Shown here one piece after another: positions 34,404-43,415 of a DNA stretch of 64,000 bases. The DNA comes from Bin87 sp964347975. Lineage in GTDB: Bacteria > Chloroflexota > Dehalococcoidia > Lucifugimonadales > UBA3495. The notes below the pieces were generated by a model. It did no database searches. It had not been told where the DNA came from and saw nothing but the letters and a program-made list of their open reading frames with translations. The DNA lies in contig CAYGAY010000003.1 of NCBI GenBank assembly GCA_964347975.1, positions 62,001 through 126,000 of the forward strand, given 5' to 3'. The translations under genes and the position numbers were made by a program. The stretch's first letter is position 1; the number at the start of each line of letters is the position of its first letter.

Positions 34404-35495
34404 ATGAAGTACGGATTGTTTATGATGCCGTCGCATCCGCCGGAACGGAACATCTACGACTCTCACCAGTGGGACCTGGAATACCTGACGCTGTGCGACG
34501 AACTGGGCTTTGATGAAGCCTGGATCGGTGAGCATTTCACCTCGCCCTGGGAACCCATCCCGGCTCCTGACCTGTTGATCGCCCAGGCCCTGATGAAGAC
34601 CAAGCGCATTAAGCTCGGTTCGGGAGCGCATCTGCTCCCCTTCCATCATCCGGCGGAGCTGGCGCACCGTGTAGCGTATCTGGATCACTTGTCCCAGGGG
34701 CGGTTTTTGTTCGGAGTGGGGGCGAGCGGACTGCCCAGCGACTGGGCGTTGTTTGACGTGGACGGCAATAACGGCGAGCACCGGGACATGACCCGCGAAT
34801 CGCTGGACATCATCCTGAAAATCTGGCAGAACGAGGGTCCGTTCGAATACAAGGGCAAGTACTGGAACGTCAGCATCCCGGAGCCGATGTACGGCACCCT
34901 GGAGTTTTTCCTGCGCCCCTATCAGCAACCCCACCCGCCGATTGGCGTGGCGTCGGTCAGCTATAAATCGCCCACGCTGATGATCGCCGGGGAACGGGGT
35001 TTCATCCCCATGAGCCTGGCGCTGAACGCCGACTACTGTCGCAGCCACTGGGAGGCTATCGAAGAAGGCGCTCAGCGAACCGGCCGCACTCCCTCGCGAT
35101 GCGACTGGCGTCTGGTTCGGGACGTGTATGTTGCGGACAGCGACGAAGAGGCCCGGGATTTGGCGCTGAACGGGATGTTGGGCCGCGTCTGGACTGACTA
35201 CCTCTTGCCCCTGTTCCGCGAATTCGATCTGATGAAGGTCTTCAAGCACGACGACGAAGTGCCCGACGAGGCGGTCAATATCGAGTACATGGCAGAGCAC
35301 TTATGGTTGATTGGTTCCCCGGATACCGTAGCCGGGAAGATCAGGCGGCTCTACGAAGACGTCGGCGGGTTCGGCGGGCTACTGATGCTGGTGTACGACC
35401 AATCGGAGAACCAAGCCGGATGGGAACATTCAACCAAGCTCCTGGCCGAAAAGGTCATGCCCCAGGTGGCGGACCTGACCGGGGCGGCGGCGTAG
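34404..35495 (+). CDS. LLM class flavin-dependent oxidoreductase, paralogue 2
   Basis: A 363-residue luciferase-like barrel protein. Typical segments are GFDEAWIGEHF near 36, KLGSGAHLLPFHHPAELAHRVA near 73-94 (quoted in part: HLLPFHHPAE), LDHLSQGRFLFGVGASG near 95, the Arg-rich EAIEEGAQRTGRTPS segment near 215 and the late WLIGSPDTVAGKIRRL near 301. It belongs to the alkanal monooxygenase-like branch related to limonene or phenol-type hydroxylases, distinct from paralogue 1. Its ribosome binding site is GGGAGGAG. No flavin reductase gene lies beside it. Confidence 0.87.
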   Translation: MKYGLFMMPSHPPERNIYDSHQWDLEYLTLCDELGFDEAWIGEHFTSPWEPIPAPDLLIAQALMKTKRIKLGSGAHLLPFHHPAELAHRVAYLDHLSQGRFLFGVGASGLPSDWALFDVDGNNGEHRDMTRESLDIILKIWQNEGPFEYKGKYWNVSIPEPMYGTLEFFLRPYQQPHPPIGVASVSYKSPTLMIAGERGFIPMSLALNADYCRSHWEAIEEGAQRTGRTPSRCDWRLVRDVYVADSDEEARDLALNGMLGRVWTDYLLPLFREFDLMKVFKHDDEVPDEAVNIEYMAEHLWLIGSPDTVAGKIRRLYEDVGGFGGLLMLVYDQSENQAGWEHSTKLLAEKVMPQVADLTGAAA

Positions 35496-35706
35496 AAATC
35501 GGCAAGAGGGCGTAGCCTTTGGCGGTGATTGGCTACGTCCCGACAGGCGATCTATCTGCGTTTTTTGGGAAATTTTTAAAAATACTGACAGTTCGCGTCC
35601 AATCGGCAGTGTGGCGACTGAGGGCGATGGTGTAACATCACAGTATCGATTGCATATCGCTCCGGCATCACGCCGGGAACGCCGAATAACCACCACAAGA
35701 GGGGAT

Positions 35707-35943
35707 ATGGCAACTCAACGAATCAGAAAGACCAAGTTGATGCGTAGTGTGGAAGAGAAGCACGGACGGCCGCTGGAAAACCTGGTGCCGGAATTGGTCA
35801 ACGAAATGGGCATGAGCCGGGCGGCGGCCCATTTAGGCGTCAGCCCCGCAACGTTGGGCTATTGGATGTTGAAAATGGGGATCCAGTACCGCAGGGTTGC
35901 GTTGGCGGACGGCGAGACCATTGAGGTGCGCCGGCAAGGGTAA
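35707..35943 (+). CDS. Small helix-turn-helix protein
   Basis: A 78-residue basic protein whose middle (MGMSRAAAHLGVSPATLGYWMLKMG, parts AAAHLGVSPATLGYW) forms a classical helix-turn-helix of the PSQ or MerR/Xre-like type at about 33-60. The N-terminus is rich in Lys and Arg (IRKTKLMR), and the C-terminus is a short beta segment. ATG 35707 follows GAGGGGAT at normal distance. It may be a small repressor or a fragment of an integrase- or transposase-related protein; nothing nearby confirms either. The 35496-35706 gap upstream has an AT-rich stretch (about 35566-35585). Confidence 0.6.
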   Translation: MATQRIRKTKLMRSVEEKHGRPLENLVPELVNEMGMSRAAAHLGVSPATLGYWMLKMGIQYRRVALADGETIEVRRQG

Positions 35944-35964
35944 AGGTGGCTGCCGGAAAGGCAG

Positions 35965-36417
35965 TCAGGGCGGAGCAAGGGTCGGCGGACCAAGCCCGCC
36001 TTCCGTTACCGTCTCGGCCTCATCCATACCCGGCCATGCCGGTATGGTCACGCAGATAAATCGAAACCCGACGCGACTGCCCGCCTTGAACTGAAAGGAC
36101 CAGCCGGTGGGTATGGTCAACGCATCGCCGGGCAGGACCGAAACCGGCGCAACCGCAGAGGGCGGCGTGTCGGGCGGACAGCGCCAAACCTCTCCTTCCC
36201 CGTTCAGGACGTACCAAACCTCTTCAACGGTACGATGGCGCACCGGCCGGCTCACGGCTCCGGCCGGGATGGCAACCTCAACGACGCTACAGCGGGTGGC
36301 GCCGTGCTCCCGGGTGAGCAGAAGGCGCACCAACGAGCCGTCGGGGGCGGTTATGGTATCGTCAGATCGACGCCCGACCATGGGAGGCACGGCAACGGCT
36401 TGGCTGTCGTCCGCCAT
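35965..36417 (-). CDS. Cupin-domain protein
   Basis: A 150-residue single-domain cupin. The first cupin motif (G-x5-HxH-x3,4-E) is present in the modified form PVRHRTVEEVWYVLNGEGEVW near residues 60-80, with His61 and Glu65-type positions; the second motif reads PGDALTIPTGWSFQF near 95. A C-terminal strand pair ends FRFICVTIPAWPG. Cupins bind a metal and act as dioxygenases, isomerases or ligand sensors; with two catabolic clusters nearby a ring-processing role is possible. Start ATG 36417 is chosen because it begins the conserved domain. It lies 11 bases after the enoyl-CoA hydratase gene on the same strand. Confidence 0.75.
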   Translation of the reverse strand: MADDSQAVAVPPMVGRRSDDTITAPDGSLVRLLLTREHGATRCSVVEVAIPAGAVSRPVRHRTVEEVWYVLNGEGEVWRCPPDTPPSAVAPVSVLPGDALTIPTGWSFQFKAGSRVGFRFICVTIPAWPGMDEAETVTEGGLGPPTLAPP

Positions 36418-36428
36418 GACGGTTGCAA

Positions 36429-37244
36429 TCAGGCTGAGCGTGGTTTGCGGCCCTTGCGGGCGAGGAAATCGGAGAAGCCTTCTTCGACGGATAGGCCCTG
36501 GAACCGCCCGGTGCGTCCTTCGATTTCGTTCCGATATTGTTCTTCGATGGGCCGGCCGGAGTGTTCCAGGAGCAGCTGCTTGATGTTGGCGAGGCCCTCG
36601 ACCCGGTTGCGAGCGATGCCGGCCGCGATGTCCAGCGTCCGGTCCATCAGCTCTTCGGAAGGCACCAGGTGGTTGATGAGTCCGATGTGGTACGCCTCGT
36701 CCGCAAAGACTTCGCGGCCACTGAGCAGCAGCTCTTTGGCCCGGTGGATACCCACCAATTGGGGCAAGCTCCAGGTAGCGTTCATCTGCCCATAGTTCAC
36801 CGCCAGAAAGCGGAAGCTGGTTTTTTCGCAGCCCACCAGGAAGTCCAGGCTGGTAGCCAATACGGTGCCGCCGCCGTAGCACAGGCCGTTGACGGCGCCG
36901 ATAATAGGTTTGCTGCTGGTGTGGAGATGCCAGGTGTATTCAGCCCGCTCTGCCTGGCCAGCCGCCCGCTCCTCATCTGAAAGCTCACGGTTCTCGTGGA
37001 TATCGGCGCCGGCCGAGAAGGCTCTTTCGCCGGCGCCGGTGATGATTACCGCGCCCACGCTATCGTCGGCTTCGTAGTCGGTGATGGCCTGGTCCAATTC
37101 ACGCACCAACTGGAGGTTGAGGGCGTTCAGGACTTCCGGGCGGTTCAGCGTGACCACGCCGATGTGGGTCTCCACTTCGTTGCGGCCCATCATCGAGGGG
37201 CGCGTCACGGTTCCGGTGTTGATGCATGAGTAGGTGGTAACCAT
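36429..37244 (-). CDS. Enoyl-CoA hydratase/isomerase family protein
   Basis: A 271-residue crotonase-fold enzyme. Typical sequences are VVTLNRPEVLNALN near 30-43, the oxyanion segment AFSAGADI near 77-84, IGAVNGLCYGGGTVLA near 110-125 and LPQLVGIHRAKELLLSG near 158. The second oxyanion position normally Gly-Glu-x-x reads Met-Asn-Ala-Thr (YGQMNATWSLP), so a catalytic Glu of classical hydratase is replaced and the protein could be a lyase or isomerase. The start at 37244 has AAGGACGG upstream. It is followed by the cupin gene within 11 bases and is divergent from the dioxygenase gene. Confidence 0.82.
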   Translation of the reverse strand: MVTTYSCINTGTVTRPSMMGRNEVETHIGVVTLNRPEVLNALNLQLVRELDQAITDYEADDSVGAVIITGAGERAFSAGADIHENRELSDEERAAGQAERAEYTWHLHTSSKPIIGAVNGLCYGGGTVLATSLDFLVGCEKTSFRFLAVNYGQMNATWSLPQLVGIHRAKELLLSGREVFADEAYHIGLINHLVPSEELMDRTLDIAAGIARNRVEGLANIKQLLLEHSGRPIEEQYRNEIEGRTGRFQGLSVEEGFSDFLARKGRKPRSA

Positions 37245-37421
37245 GTTTCCGTCCTTGTAGTCCTGGAAGAGAGTAGAGGCATAACCGATTGCCGGCGCAG
37301 CCATTATAGCGAGATTGCCGGGAGGCGGGATAGGGGGCAGGTCGGAATTGCCAGGCGCTCCCGGCGTGTGGTAGCGTTTCGTTCCAGGGAGTTGAAACAC
37401 GAAGCGCAAAGGAGCCGTACA

Positions 37422-38417
37422 ATGGCAGAACTGGTATTGGGCCTGGCCTCTTCCCACAGCCCGCAATTGAGCACTCCCGCCGACGGATGGGCCGGCCGAG
37501 GGGAGCGGGACAAGGGACACGCCGAATTGATCGGCGCCGACGGCATCACCTCCAACTATGAGGACCTGCTGGCCCGCGCGGACACCGAGCGGATTGCCAA
37601 AGAAATCACCCCGGCCAAGTTCGAGCAGCGCCACCAGCAGAACCAGAAGGCCATTGCCCACCTGTCGAAAAAACTGTACGAAGCCAACCTGGACGTGCTG
37701 GTGATGGTGGGCGACGATCAGCACGAGTACCTGCTGGACGACAATATGCCGGCCTTCTGCGTCTATTGGGGCGACCAGGTGAAGGTTTCCGGGCACGAAG
37801 CCGGGCCTTCCACCGGCGGACAACTTCTAATCGGCTATAACACGGAGGATCAGCAGGCGCCCACCGATTCCACGCTGGGGCTGCACATCATCAACAGCTT
37901 GATGGACGCCGAGTTCGACGTGGGCAGTTCCAAATACCTGGATCCCAGCCGGGGACGGGGGGAGCGGGGCGGCATCGGCCATGCCTTCGGGTATGTGTAC
38001 AACCGCCTGATGACCGACGGCATCATCCCGACGGTGCCGGTGATGCTCAACACCTACTACCCGCCCAACCAACCCACGCCCAAGCGGTGCTACAACCTGG
38101 GCCAGGCGCTGCGATCCGCCATCGAGTCGTGGCCCAGGGACATCCGGGTGGGCATCCTGGCGTCCGGCGGCCTGAGCCACTTCGTGGTGGACGAGGAGCT
38201 GGACCAGCAGGCGCTGGCGGGGATGCAGGCCAAGAGCGTTGAGCAGTTGATGGCTCTGCCGCGGGGGAAGATCAACTCCGGCAGCTCGGAAATCCGCAAC
38301 TGGATCGTGGTGACCGGCGCCACCGAGCGCTTGGACATGGAGGTGGTGGATTACGTGCCTTGCTACCGCTCGCCGGCCGGCACGGGCTGCGCCATGGGGT
38401 TTGCTACCTGGGGGTAA
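37422..38417 (+). CDS. LigB-type extradiol dioxygenase subunit
   Basis: A 331-residue protein of the class III (LigB) extradiol dioxygenase family, which opens catechol-type rings with non-haem iron. The iron ligands are visible as His12 in SSHSPQL and His near 101 in VGDDQHEYL; the general base His near 252 is in SGGLSHFVVDEELD. Length matches the large subunit. The protein would normally pair with a small LigA-like subunit, and none is visible here. A strong AAAGGAGCC precedes ATG 37422. It is the only plus-strand gene of the cluster and lies between the enoyl-CoA hydratase and HpaB-type hydroxylase genes. Confidence 0.85.
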   Translation: MAELVLGLASSHSPQLSTPADGWAGRGERDKGHAELIGADGITSNYEDLLARADTERIAKEITPAKFEQRHQQNQKAIAHLSKKLYEANLDVLVMVGDDQHEYLLDDNMPAFCVYWGDQVKVSGHEAGPSTGGQLLIGYNTEDQQAPTDSTLGLHIINSLMDAEFDVGSSKYLDPSRGRGERGGIGHAFGYVYNRLMTDGIIPTVPVMLNTYYPPNQPTPKRCYNLGQALRSAIESWPRDIRVGILASGGLSHFVVDEELDQQALAGMQAKSVEQLMALPRGKINSGSSEIRNWIVVTGATERLDMEVVDYVPCYRSPAGTGCAMGFATWG

Positions 38418-38418
38418 G

Positions 38419-39906
38419 CTAGGACCGCAGCGGTTCTGCTATTAACGCCTTGATTCGCTCGGTGATGCCCGTCTGGTCGTAGTTGCGCAGGAGGTTGATA
38501 CGGTTGCGATTGGGGTCGCCGCCGTGCCAGTACTCGTAGATTTCCTGGCGCATGCCGAAGGATGACGCGGCGAGGTCGTGGGCCAGGCGGAAGAGGCGGG
38601 ACTTGTACTCCACGCCGACCCCCCGGCCCGTCATGTAACGGTCCAGGTAGGGGCGGAACTCCGGGTTGGCCAGGTCGGCTTCGCTGGGCTGCATGATCAT
38701 GCCGGAGCCGGAGATTTCCCGCAGCAGTTCCACCATCCGCTGGGACGTTTGGGCAAAGTAAATATTCATCCCGGACGTTGACCCCAGGGACATGAGGCCA
38801 TTGTCGGCGGGATAGGCGTTGTGTTCCACGCCGTCCATGGCGTGGCGCCACATCTCGGTGTGCATCGCCATCTCGCCGAGCTTGGCCGAAACCTCCCGGT
38901 ACTCGATCACGCCGATGGCCTCGGCGATGAGCGTAGCGACGGCGGTCATCAGCTTCATCCGCTGGTGGATGCGGCACAGGTTCCCCCAACCCCGGAAGTT
39001 GGCCTCGGAACCCAGCCGTTGCAGCAGCGGGGCCGAATCGTAGAGCATGAAAATGCGATCCCATGGCACCAGCACATGGTCGAAGAACAGCATGGCGTCC
39101 TGTTCGTCGTACACTGCTCCGAGGGGATGGCCGTAGCTGCCCGGCCACTGGGAGACCGGCTCCCGGCAGAGTATTTTCAGGCCCGGCGTGTCGGTGGGTA
39201 TTGAAAAGGCCAGTATGAAACGAGGGTCGGAGCGGCGCATGAAGGTGGCAGACAAGGACACGTAGGTCTCGTTGCTGATGGGGGCGGCGGTAGCGAGTTG
39301 CTTGGCGCCGTGGACGATGACGCCATGGTTGGTTTCTTCCACCACGCGCAACGCAACTTCCGTTTCGCCATCAGCGCGAGTTTCGTTCTGCGGCTGCTGA
39401 CTGCGGTCAACCTGCGGGTCGCCCAGGGCGTGGGTCAGGAACAGGTCGTTCTCCATGCAGTAGCGATGGTATTTGACGATGTTCTCGGCGAAGTCGCACT
39501 TGGGGTGTTTCACCCGTCCCAGGGCGTCGCTGATGGCTACCAGGCTGATGATGTGGGGCGCGAGGATGTCGGGGCTGCGGCCGAGCTGTCCCCAGGACTC
39601 CTCGTTCCAGATTTCGCTGTTGCGCCGCTGTCTTTTCAGGTCTTCATGGCGGCGCGGCAAAAGCCACGACAGGCTGCAACGGTTGCCGGTTTCCGAAGAG
39701 ACGAAGGTCATCTCATCGCGGTAGGGTTCCGAGTGTTGCAGGTCGTAGATGCGGGCCAGCTCGTGAACCATGCCGGTCAGGGCCGGGTGGGTGGTCACAT
39801 CGGCGACTTTCGCGCCGTCCAGCCATACTTCGCGGTTGTCGCGGAGACTCTCGATGTAACGGGCGCCGGTCATGGCGCCGGTGGCGGTTTCAACTTTCAA
39901 GGCCAT
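38419..39906 (-). CDS. HpaB-type flavin-dependent hydroxylase (4-hydroxyphenylacetate 3-monooxygenase family)
   Basis: A 495-residue flavoprotein of the HpaB family, which hydroxylates phenols with FADH2 from a separate reductase. Signatures include TGARYIESLRDNREVWLDGAKV near 12-33 (in part RYIESLRDNR), HGAKQLATAAPISNE near 206-220, and the substrate-loop DEQDAMLFFDHVLVPWDRIF near 272-291. A later helix IHQRMKLMTAVATLIAEAIG is family-typical. ATG 39906 has GGAGGG upstream. It ends 1 base after the LigB gene of the opposite strand, so the two converge. Co-occurrence with LigB suggests successive ring hydroxylation and cleavage. Confidence 0.88.
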   Translation of the reverse strand: MALKVETATGAMTGARYIESLRDNREVWLDGAKVADVTTHPALTGMVHELARIYDLQHSEPYRDEMTFVSSETGNRCSLSWLLPRRHEDLKRQRRNSEIWNEESWGQLGRSPDILAPHIISLVAISDALGRVKHPKCDFAENIVKYHRYCMENDLFLTHALGDPQVDRSQQPQNETRADGETEVALRVVEETNHGVIVHGAKQLATAAPISNETYVSLSATFMRRSDPRFILAFSIPTDTPGLKILCREPVSQWPGSYGHPLGAVYDEQDAMLFFDHVLVPWDRIFMLYDSAPLLQRLGSEANFRGWGNLCRIHQRMKLMTAVATLIAEAIGVIEYREVSAKLGEMAMHTEMWRHAMDGVEHNAYPADNGLMSLGSTSGMNIYFAQTSQRMVELLREISGSGMIMQPSEADLANPEFRPYLDRYMTGRGVGVEYKSRLFRLAHDLAASSFGMRQEIYEYWHGGDPNRNRINLLRNYDQTGITERIKALIAEPLRS

Positions 39907-39925
39907 GGAACCCTCCATGCCCGCG

Positions 39926-41461
39926 TCAGGTCCGGCTGTTGTACACGTAGTGGGGCGTTCCCATGGCCGGGGGACGGCTGCGGTAGAATTGCTCGACGTA
40001 GGGGGAAAGCCGGCTCGCCATGTGGCGAGTAGCGAGGGTTTCCGGCGCGATGGGTCGGGCCAGTTGCTCGCGGAGTTCCCGGGCCACGTCGGTCTTGCTG
40101 GCCCGGGTGTGCGCGCCATCCTGGAGCAGCACTTCCCCGTCCACGATTACGGCGGCGATGTCCCTGGACTTGGCCCGGCCCAGGACGACCTCCGCCGGAG
40201 GGGTGTCGGGTTCCAGGTAGGGATCTTCCAGGGCGTCCAGGCGTATCAGAACCATATCGGCCCGGCGGCCCGGCTCCAACGTTCCGATTTCGCCTCCGAA
40301 CCCGGTGGGCGCGGCGGCGTTGGCCGTGGCCATGGTCAGCACGTTCGCCACGGTGATGGCAGGTTCGCCGATGACGGGCGGCCGGTGCAGCTTGCTGACC
40401 AGGCGCATTTCCTGGAGCAGGTCATCGTCGTCGTTGATGGCGGTGCTGTCGGTGCCCATGGCTACGTTGACGCCCCGGGCCAGCATGGGGTTGACCGGGG
40501 CGATGCCGTTCTTGAGGCGCAGGTTGGAGCTGGCGTTGTGGCAAACCGTCGCCCCGGCGTCGGCCAGCAGGTCGATATCGTGGTCGGTAAGCCAAACAGC
40601 GTGGGCGAAAGACACCTCCGGCCCCAGAAACTCCAGGTCCAGCAAGTGCTCCACCGGGGTCTTGCCCCAGGCGCGGATGCCGTAGTCCTTCTGGTAGGGG
40701 CTTTCCACCAGGTGCATGTGGATGCCGGTTTGATGGTTGGCCGCCTGTTCCTTGCAGCGCAGCAGGAATTCGTCCGAGTTCCATTGCACGTTGGCGGGAC
40801 TCAGCAGCACCCGAACCTTGCCCGATTCGTGGTTGTGGTACTGGCGGTAGGCTTCATCAAAGAAAGCAAAGTAGTCGTCATCGCTCATGTGAGCAACGGA
40901 CAGGTAGCGGCGCACATCGTCGGCCAGGTCGGCCGGGAGGCCGGCCAGGAATTGATCATCGCCGGCATAGACCACCCGGTTCCGGTTGCGCAGGTAGCTG
41001 GAGAAGGCCACCCGCATTCCGGCGTCCAGGAAGCCGCGCAGCACGGCGTCCACATCCTCTTGCAAAGTAGCCGCCGCCGTCTGCGGATGGTTGTACATGA
41101 CGGTGGTGGTACCGGACTCCAGCATATTCAGGGCGGTGTACAGGGTCATCAGGTAGTGGTCGTAAGGGCGGCGGCCCCAGCCGGCGAGGATCCATACCTC
41201 CAGGCAGTCGTCGCAGGTGCCCATCTGGAGCGTCGTAACGCCGCGCCCATGGTGGTGGGAGTTGACGAGACCAGGAATGATGGCGTAATCGATACCGCCG
41301 AGTTGCGTGTCGGGGGCGTATTTCTCCCGGAGCGCCTGGTACGGGCCAACTGCCTTGATGACGCCATCTTCCTGATACACCGCTGCATCGTAATGGCTGG
41401 CCATGGAGCCGGAGCCGTCGGCGGTGAGGACATGCTTGCCGCGAATCAGTGAGGAAGCCAT
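39926..41461 (-). CDS. Amidohydrolase (chlorohydrolase/deaminase-like subgroup)
   Basis: A 511-residue metal-dependent hydrolase of the TrzN/AtzA/deaminase group. Metal ligands are seen in PGLVNSHHHGRG near 65-76 (HxH), GIHMHLVESPYQ near 244 (His, Glu), FAHAVWLTDHDI near 290 and MGTDSTAIN near 343 (Asp). Members deaminate or dehalogenate heterocycles or hydrolyse hydantoin-like amides. The start is ATG 41461. It precedes the HpaB-type gene by 19 bases and follows two deacetylase-like genes on the same strand, so one transcript from about 44396 is plausible. Confidence 0.86.
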   Translation of the reverse strand: MASSLIRGKHVLTADGSGSMASHYDAAVYQEDGVIKAVGPYQALREKYAPDTQLGGIDYAIIPGLVNSHHHGRGVTTLQMGTCDDCLEVWILAGWGRRPYDHYLMTLYTALNMLESGTTTVMYNHPQTAAATLQEDVDAVLRGFLDAGMRVAFSSYLRNRNRVVYAGDDQFLAGLPADLADDVRRYLSVAHMSDDDYFAFFDEAYRQYHNHESGKVRVLLSPANVQWNSDEFLLRCKEQAANHQTGIHMHLVESPYQKDYGIRAWGKTPVEHLLDLEFLGPEVSFAHAVWLTDHDIDLLADAGATVCHNASSNLRLKNGIAPVNPMLARGVNVAMGTDSTAINDDDDLLQEMRLVSKLHRPPVIGEPAITVANVLTMATANAAAPTGFGGEIGTLEPGRRADMVLIRLDALEDPYLEPDTPPAEVVLGRAKSRDIAAVIVDGEVLLQDGAHTRASKTDVARELREQLARPIAPETLATRHMASRLSPYVEQFYRSRPPAMGTPHYVYNSRT

Positions 41462-41473
41462 GGATTCACCCCG

Positions 41474-42385
41474 TCAATCGGTTTGGGATTGGTACCAATC
41501 AATAATTTCCGACCCGGTGGCCGGCCAGACGCCGCCCTGCTCCATCATGTACGCCAGCGCGTCGTCCACTGCGCCGACGCGGAAGGGTTGCCCCACCAGC
41601 CAGGGATGCCAGTTCAAGGCCATCAATCGCCCGTTGGCCTCCCCATCCTGACGCAGGACGTCGAAGGACTCCATCAACCGGCGCTGGTAATCGTCCACGG
41701 TAACCTTGCGCTGGGCCAGGGACGCTACGTCGTCTAGCTCGTATAGCAATGGCAATGCGAAGAAAGGCTCATTCCCGGCGGTCATGGGGAAGGGCTGCTC
41801 GTCGTTGGCCCAGTCGCAGACGTAACGCAGGCCGGCCTCGGCGAGCAGTTGCGGGGTGCGTTCCGACTCTCCGTATTCCGGCCCCAACCAACCTTGCGGG
41901 GACACCCCGGTCGCCTGAGTCAGGGCGTCGATAGACGCGCGGATGTACTCCCGTTCTTCATTCTCTGACATATTGCCGGAAATCATCCGGCTGACGGAGA
42001 TGCCGTGGCCGATGATTTCGCAACCCCGGTCCAAGCAGTGCCGCACCAGGAACGGGTAGTTCTCAGCGGTGATGGCGTCCATGGCGATGGTCGCGGTGAT
42101 GCCGTGCTTCTCCAGCGTGTCCAGCAGGCGAAAGATGCCCACCCGGTGCCCGTATTCCCGGTGGGACAAGCGGGCATAGTCGGGGAAGGCCCGGGGCGCG
42201 GAAGCGCCGGCCAAGTTCGCCACCACGAAACTTCCCTCGGGCGCCTGCCATTCCATGTGCTCCAACACCAGGATTACGCATAGGGCCACCCGCGCGTCAT
42301 TGGGCCAGCGCAAGGCGGGGCGGCTAATGATGGGCGACCAGTCGTGATGGGGGTGGTCCATGCCGAAGGCGCGTTGGGCGGGCAT
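41474..42385 (-). CDS. PuuE-like polysaccharide deacetylase family protein, paralogue 1
   Basis: A 303-residue NodB-fold hydrolase. The beginning reads RWPNDARVALCVILVLEHMEW, given in part as WPNDARVAL, near 27-35, and the His-Gly motif is GHGISVSRM near 122-130. The second His of the usual HxxxH metal pair is missing, as in PuuE-type allantoinase-like proteins. Late residues LNWHPWLVGQPFR near 268 hold the conserved His. Members hydrolyse cyclic amides or ureides, not sugars. It overlaps no gene and lies 12 bases upstream of the chlorohydrolase-like gene. ATG 42385 is supported by AGGAGC at long spacing. Confidence 0.8.
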   Translation of the reverse strand: MPAQRAFGMDHPHHDWSPIISRPALRWPNDARVALCVILVLEHMEWQAPEGSFVVANLAGASAPRAFPDYARLSHREYGHRVGIFRLLDTLEKHGITATIAMDAITAENYPFLVRHCLDRGCEIIGHGISVSRMISGNMSENEEREYIRASIDALTQATGVSPQGWLGPEYGESERTPQLLAEAGLRYVCDWANDEQPFPMTAGNEPFFALPLLYELDDVASLAQRKVTVDDYQRRLMESFDVLRQDGEANGRLMALNWHPWLVGQPFRVGAVDDALAYMMEQGGVWPATGSEIIDWYQSQTD

Positions 42386-42430
42386 ATTGCTAATGCTCCT
42401 GAGCGGTTGGGCGAGTTGATTACGAGCCAG

Positions 42431-43345
42431 CTAAGGGGTGAATCTCTGGGCGTGGGCCATCGCCTGGTCGTAGTAGTTGGCGATGTAATACTCGGCGATT
42501 TCGTCGGCGGTGGTCTGCCAGACGCCGTCGTGGGCCATGATATAGCCGAGCACGTCGTCCAGGCGCCTGATGCGGTGCGGCTGACCAATCAGGAACGGAT
42601 GCAGGGCGATGCACATGACGCGGCCGCTCTCGGCTCCTTCTGCATAGAGGCGGTCGAACTGGCGCTTGCAGATGTCGGCGAAGTATTCGGCGGTGTAGTG
42701 ATTGTCGCGCAGCACTGACGAGTCGTTCAGCTCGATGGAGTAGGGCACGGACACCAGTTTGCCGCCCTTGGTAACCTTGATGGGAGTGGGCTGGTCATCG
42801 TGGAACCAGTCGGTGTGATAGATCAAGCCGGCTTCGGCCATGAGGTCGGGAGTGCTGACGCTGCCGGAAATGGCCGGGCCAAGCATCCCCTTGAGCTGCT
42901 TGCCGGTGTGCCGTTTCAGGGTGTCGATGCAGTCCCGGTAGAACTCGCGCTCCTCATCCTCGGTGCAGGTGTACAGGTAGCGGGTGTTGTAGATGCCGTG
43001 GCTCATGAAGTCGTAGTCCCGCTCCACCATGGCCTCGGCAATTTCCGGGAAGTGTTCCAGCACTGCCAGGTTCAGCGAGATGCAGCAGCGGATGCCGTGC
43101 TTGTCCAGCGGTTCGAGCATCCGCCAAAATCCGACGCGGTTGCCGTAGTCCCGGTAGGTGTACTGCTGCACGTCGGGATACGGAGTTCGCGGCCAGGGGT
43201 CGCGCACGCCCTCGTTGACAGGCAGGTATTCATAGTGTTCGACGTTGGGCGAGATCCAGAGGGCCACCCGGGCGTCGTTGGGCCACTTGATCACCGGGCG
43301 GTCGATGATGGGCAGGTAGTCGATGCGGTCGGGCGGCAGCGCCAT
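42431..43345 (-). CDS. PuuE-like polysaccharide deacetylase family protein, paralogue 2
   Basis: A 304-residue paralogue of the preceding gene. The opening KWPNDARVALWISPNVEHYEYLP (part KWPNDARVALW) is at about 20-30, the His-Gly motif SHGIYNTRY at about 128 again lacks the second His, and ALHPFLIGQPHR near 263 holds the late His. The two proteins share the layout but are clearly divergent, so they are an old duplication with separated substrates. ATG 43345 follows AAGGAGCG. A REP-like palindrome lies between this gene and the epimerase gene. Confidence 0.8.
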   Translation of the reverse strand: MALPPDRIDYLPIIDRPVIKWPNDARVALWISPNVEHYEYLPVNEGVRDPWPRTPYPDVQQYTYRDYGNRVGFWRMLEPLDKHGIRCCISLNLAVLEHFPEIAEAMVERDYDFMSHGIYNTRYLYTCTEDEEREFYRDCIDTLKRHTGKQLKGMLGPAISGSVSTPDLMAEAGLIYHTDWFHDDQPTPIKVTKGGKLVSVPYSIELNDSSVLRDNHYTAEYFADICKRQFDRLYAEGAESGRVMCIALHPFLIGQPHRIRRLDDVLGYIMAHDGVWQTTADEIAEYYIANYYDQAMAHAQRFTP

Positions 43346-43369
43346 GATGCTTCGCTCCTTCGGCTTTCT

Positions 43370-43394
43370 GGATTCCCGCTTTCGCGGGAGTGAC
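43370..43394. repeat. REP-like palindrome, copy 3
   Basis: GGATTCCCGC, loop TTTC, GCGGGAGTGAC. It is nearly identical to the copy at 2976-3000 and lies between two minus-strand genes about 25 bases upstream of a ribosome binding site. Confidence 0.75.
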
Positions 43395-43415
43395 GGAATG
43401 AAATGCTGGCTGCGG

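Noticed and set aside
33852..35300. Long minus-strand open frame of 482 residues across the FKBP gene and the LLM oxidoreductase gene
   Set aside because: Only the last 143 residues are FKBP. The part above 34283 is antisense to a well-conserved flavin oxidoreductase and has no family features.
37245..37823. N-terminal extension of the enoyl-CoA hydratase frame
   Set aside because: It overlaps the promoter region and the LigB-type gene on the other strand and shows no conserved sequence; the crotonase fold and its ribosome binding site start at 37244.
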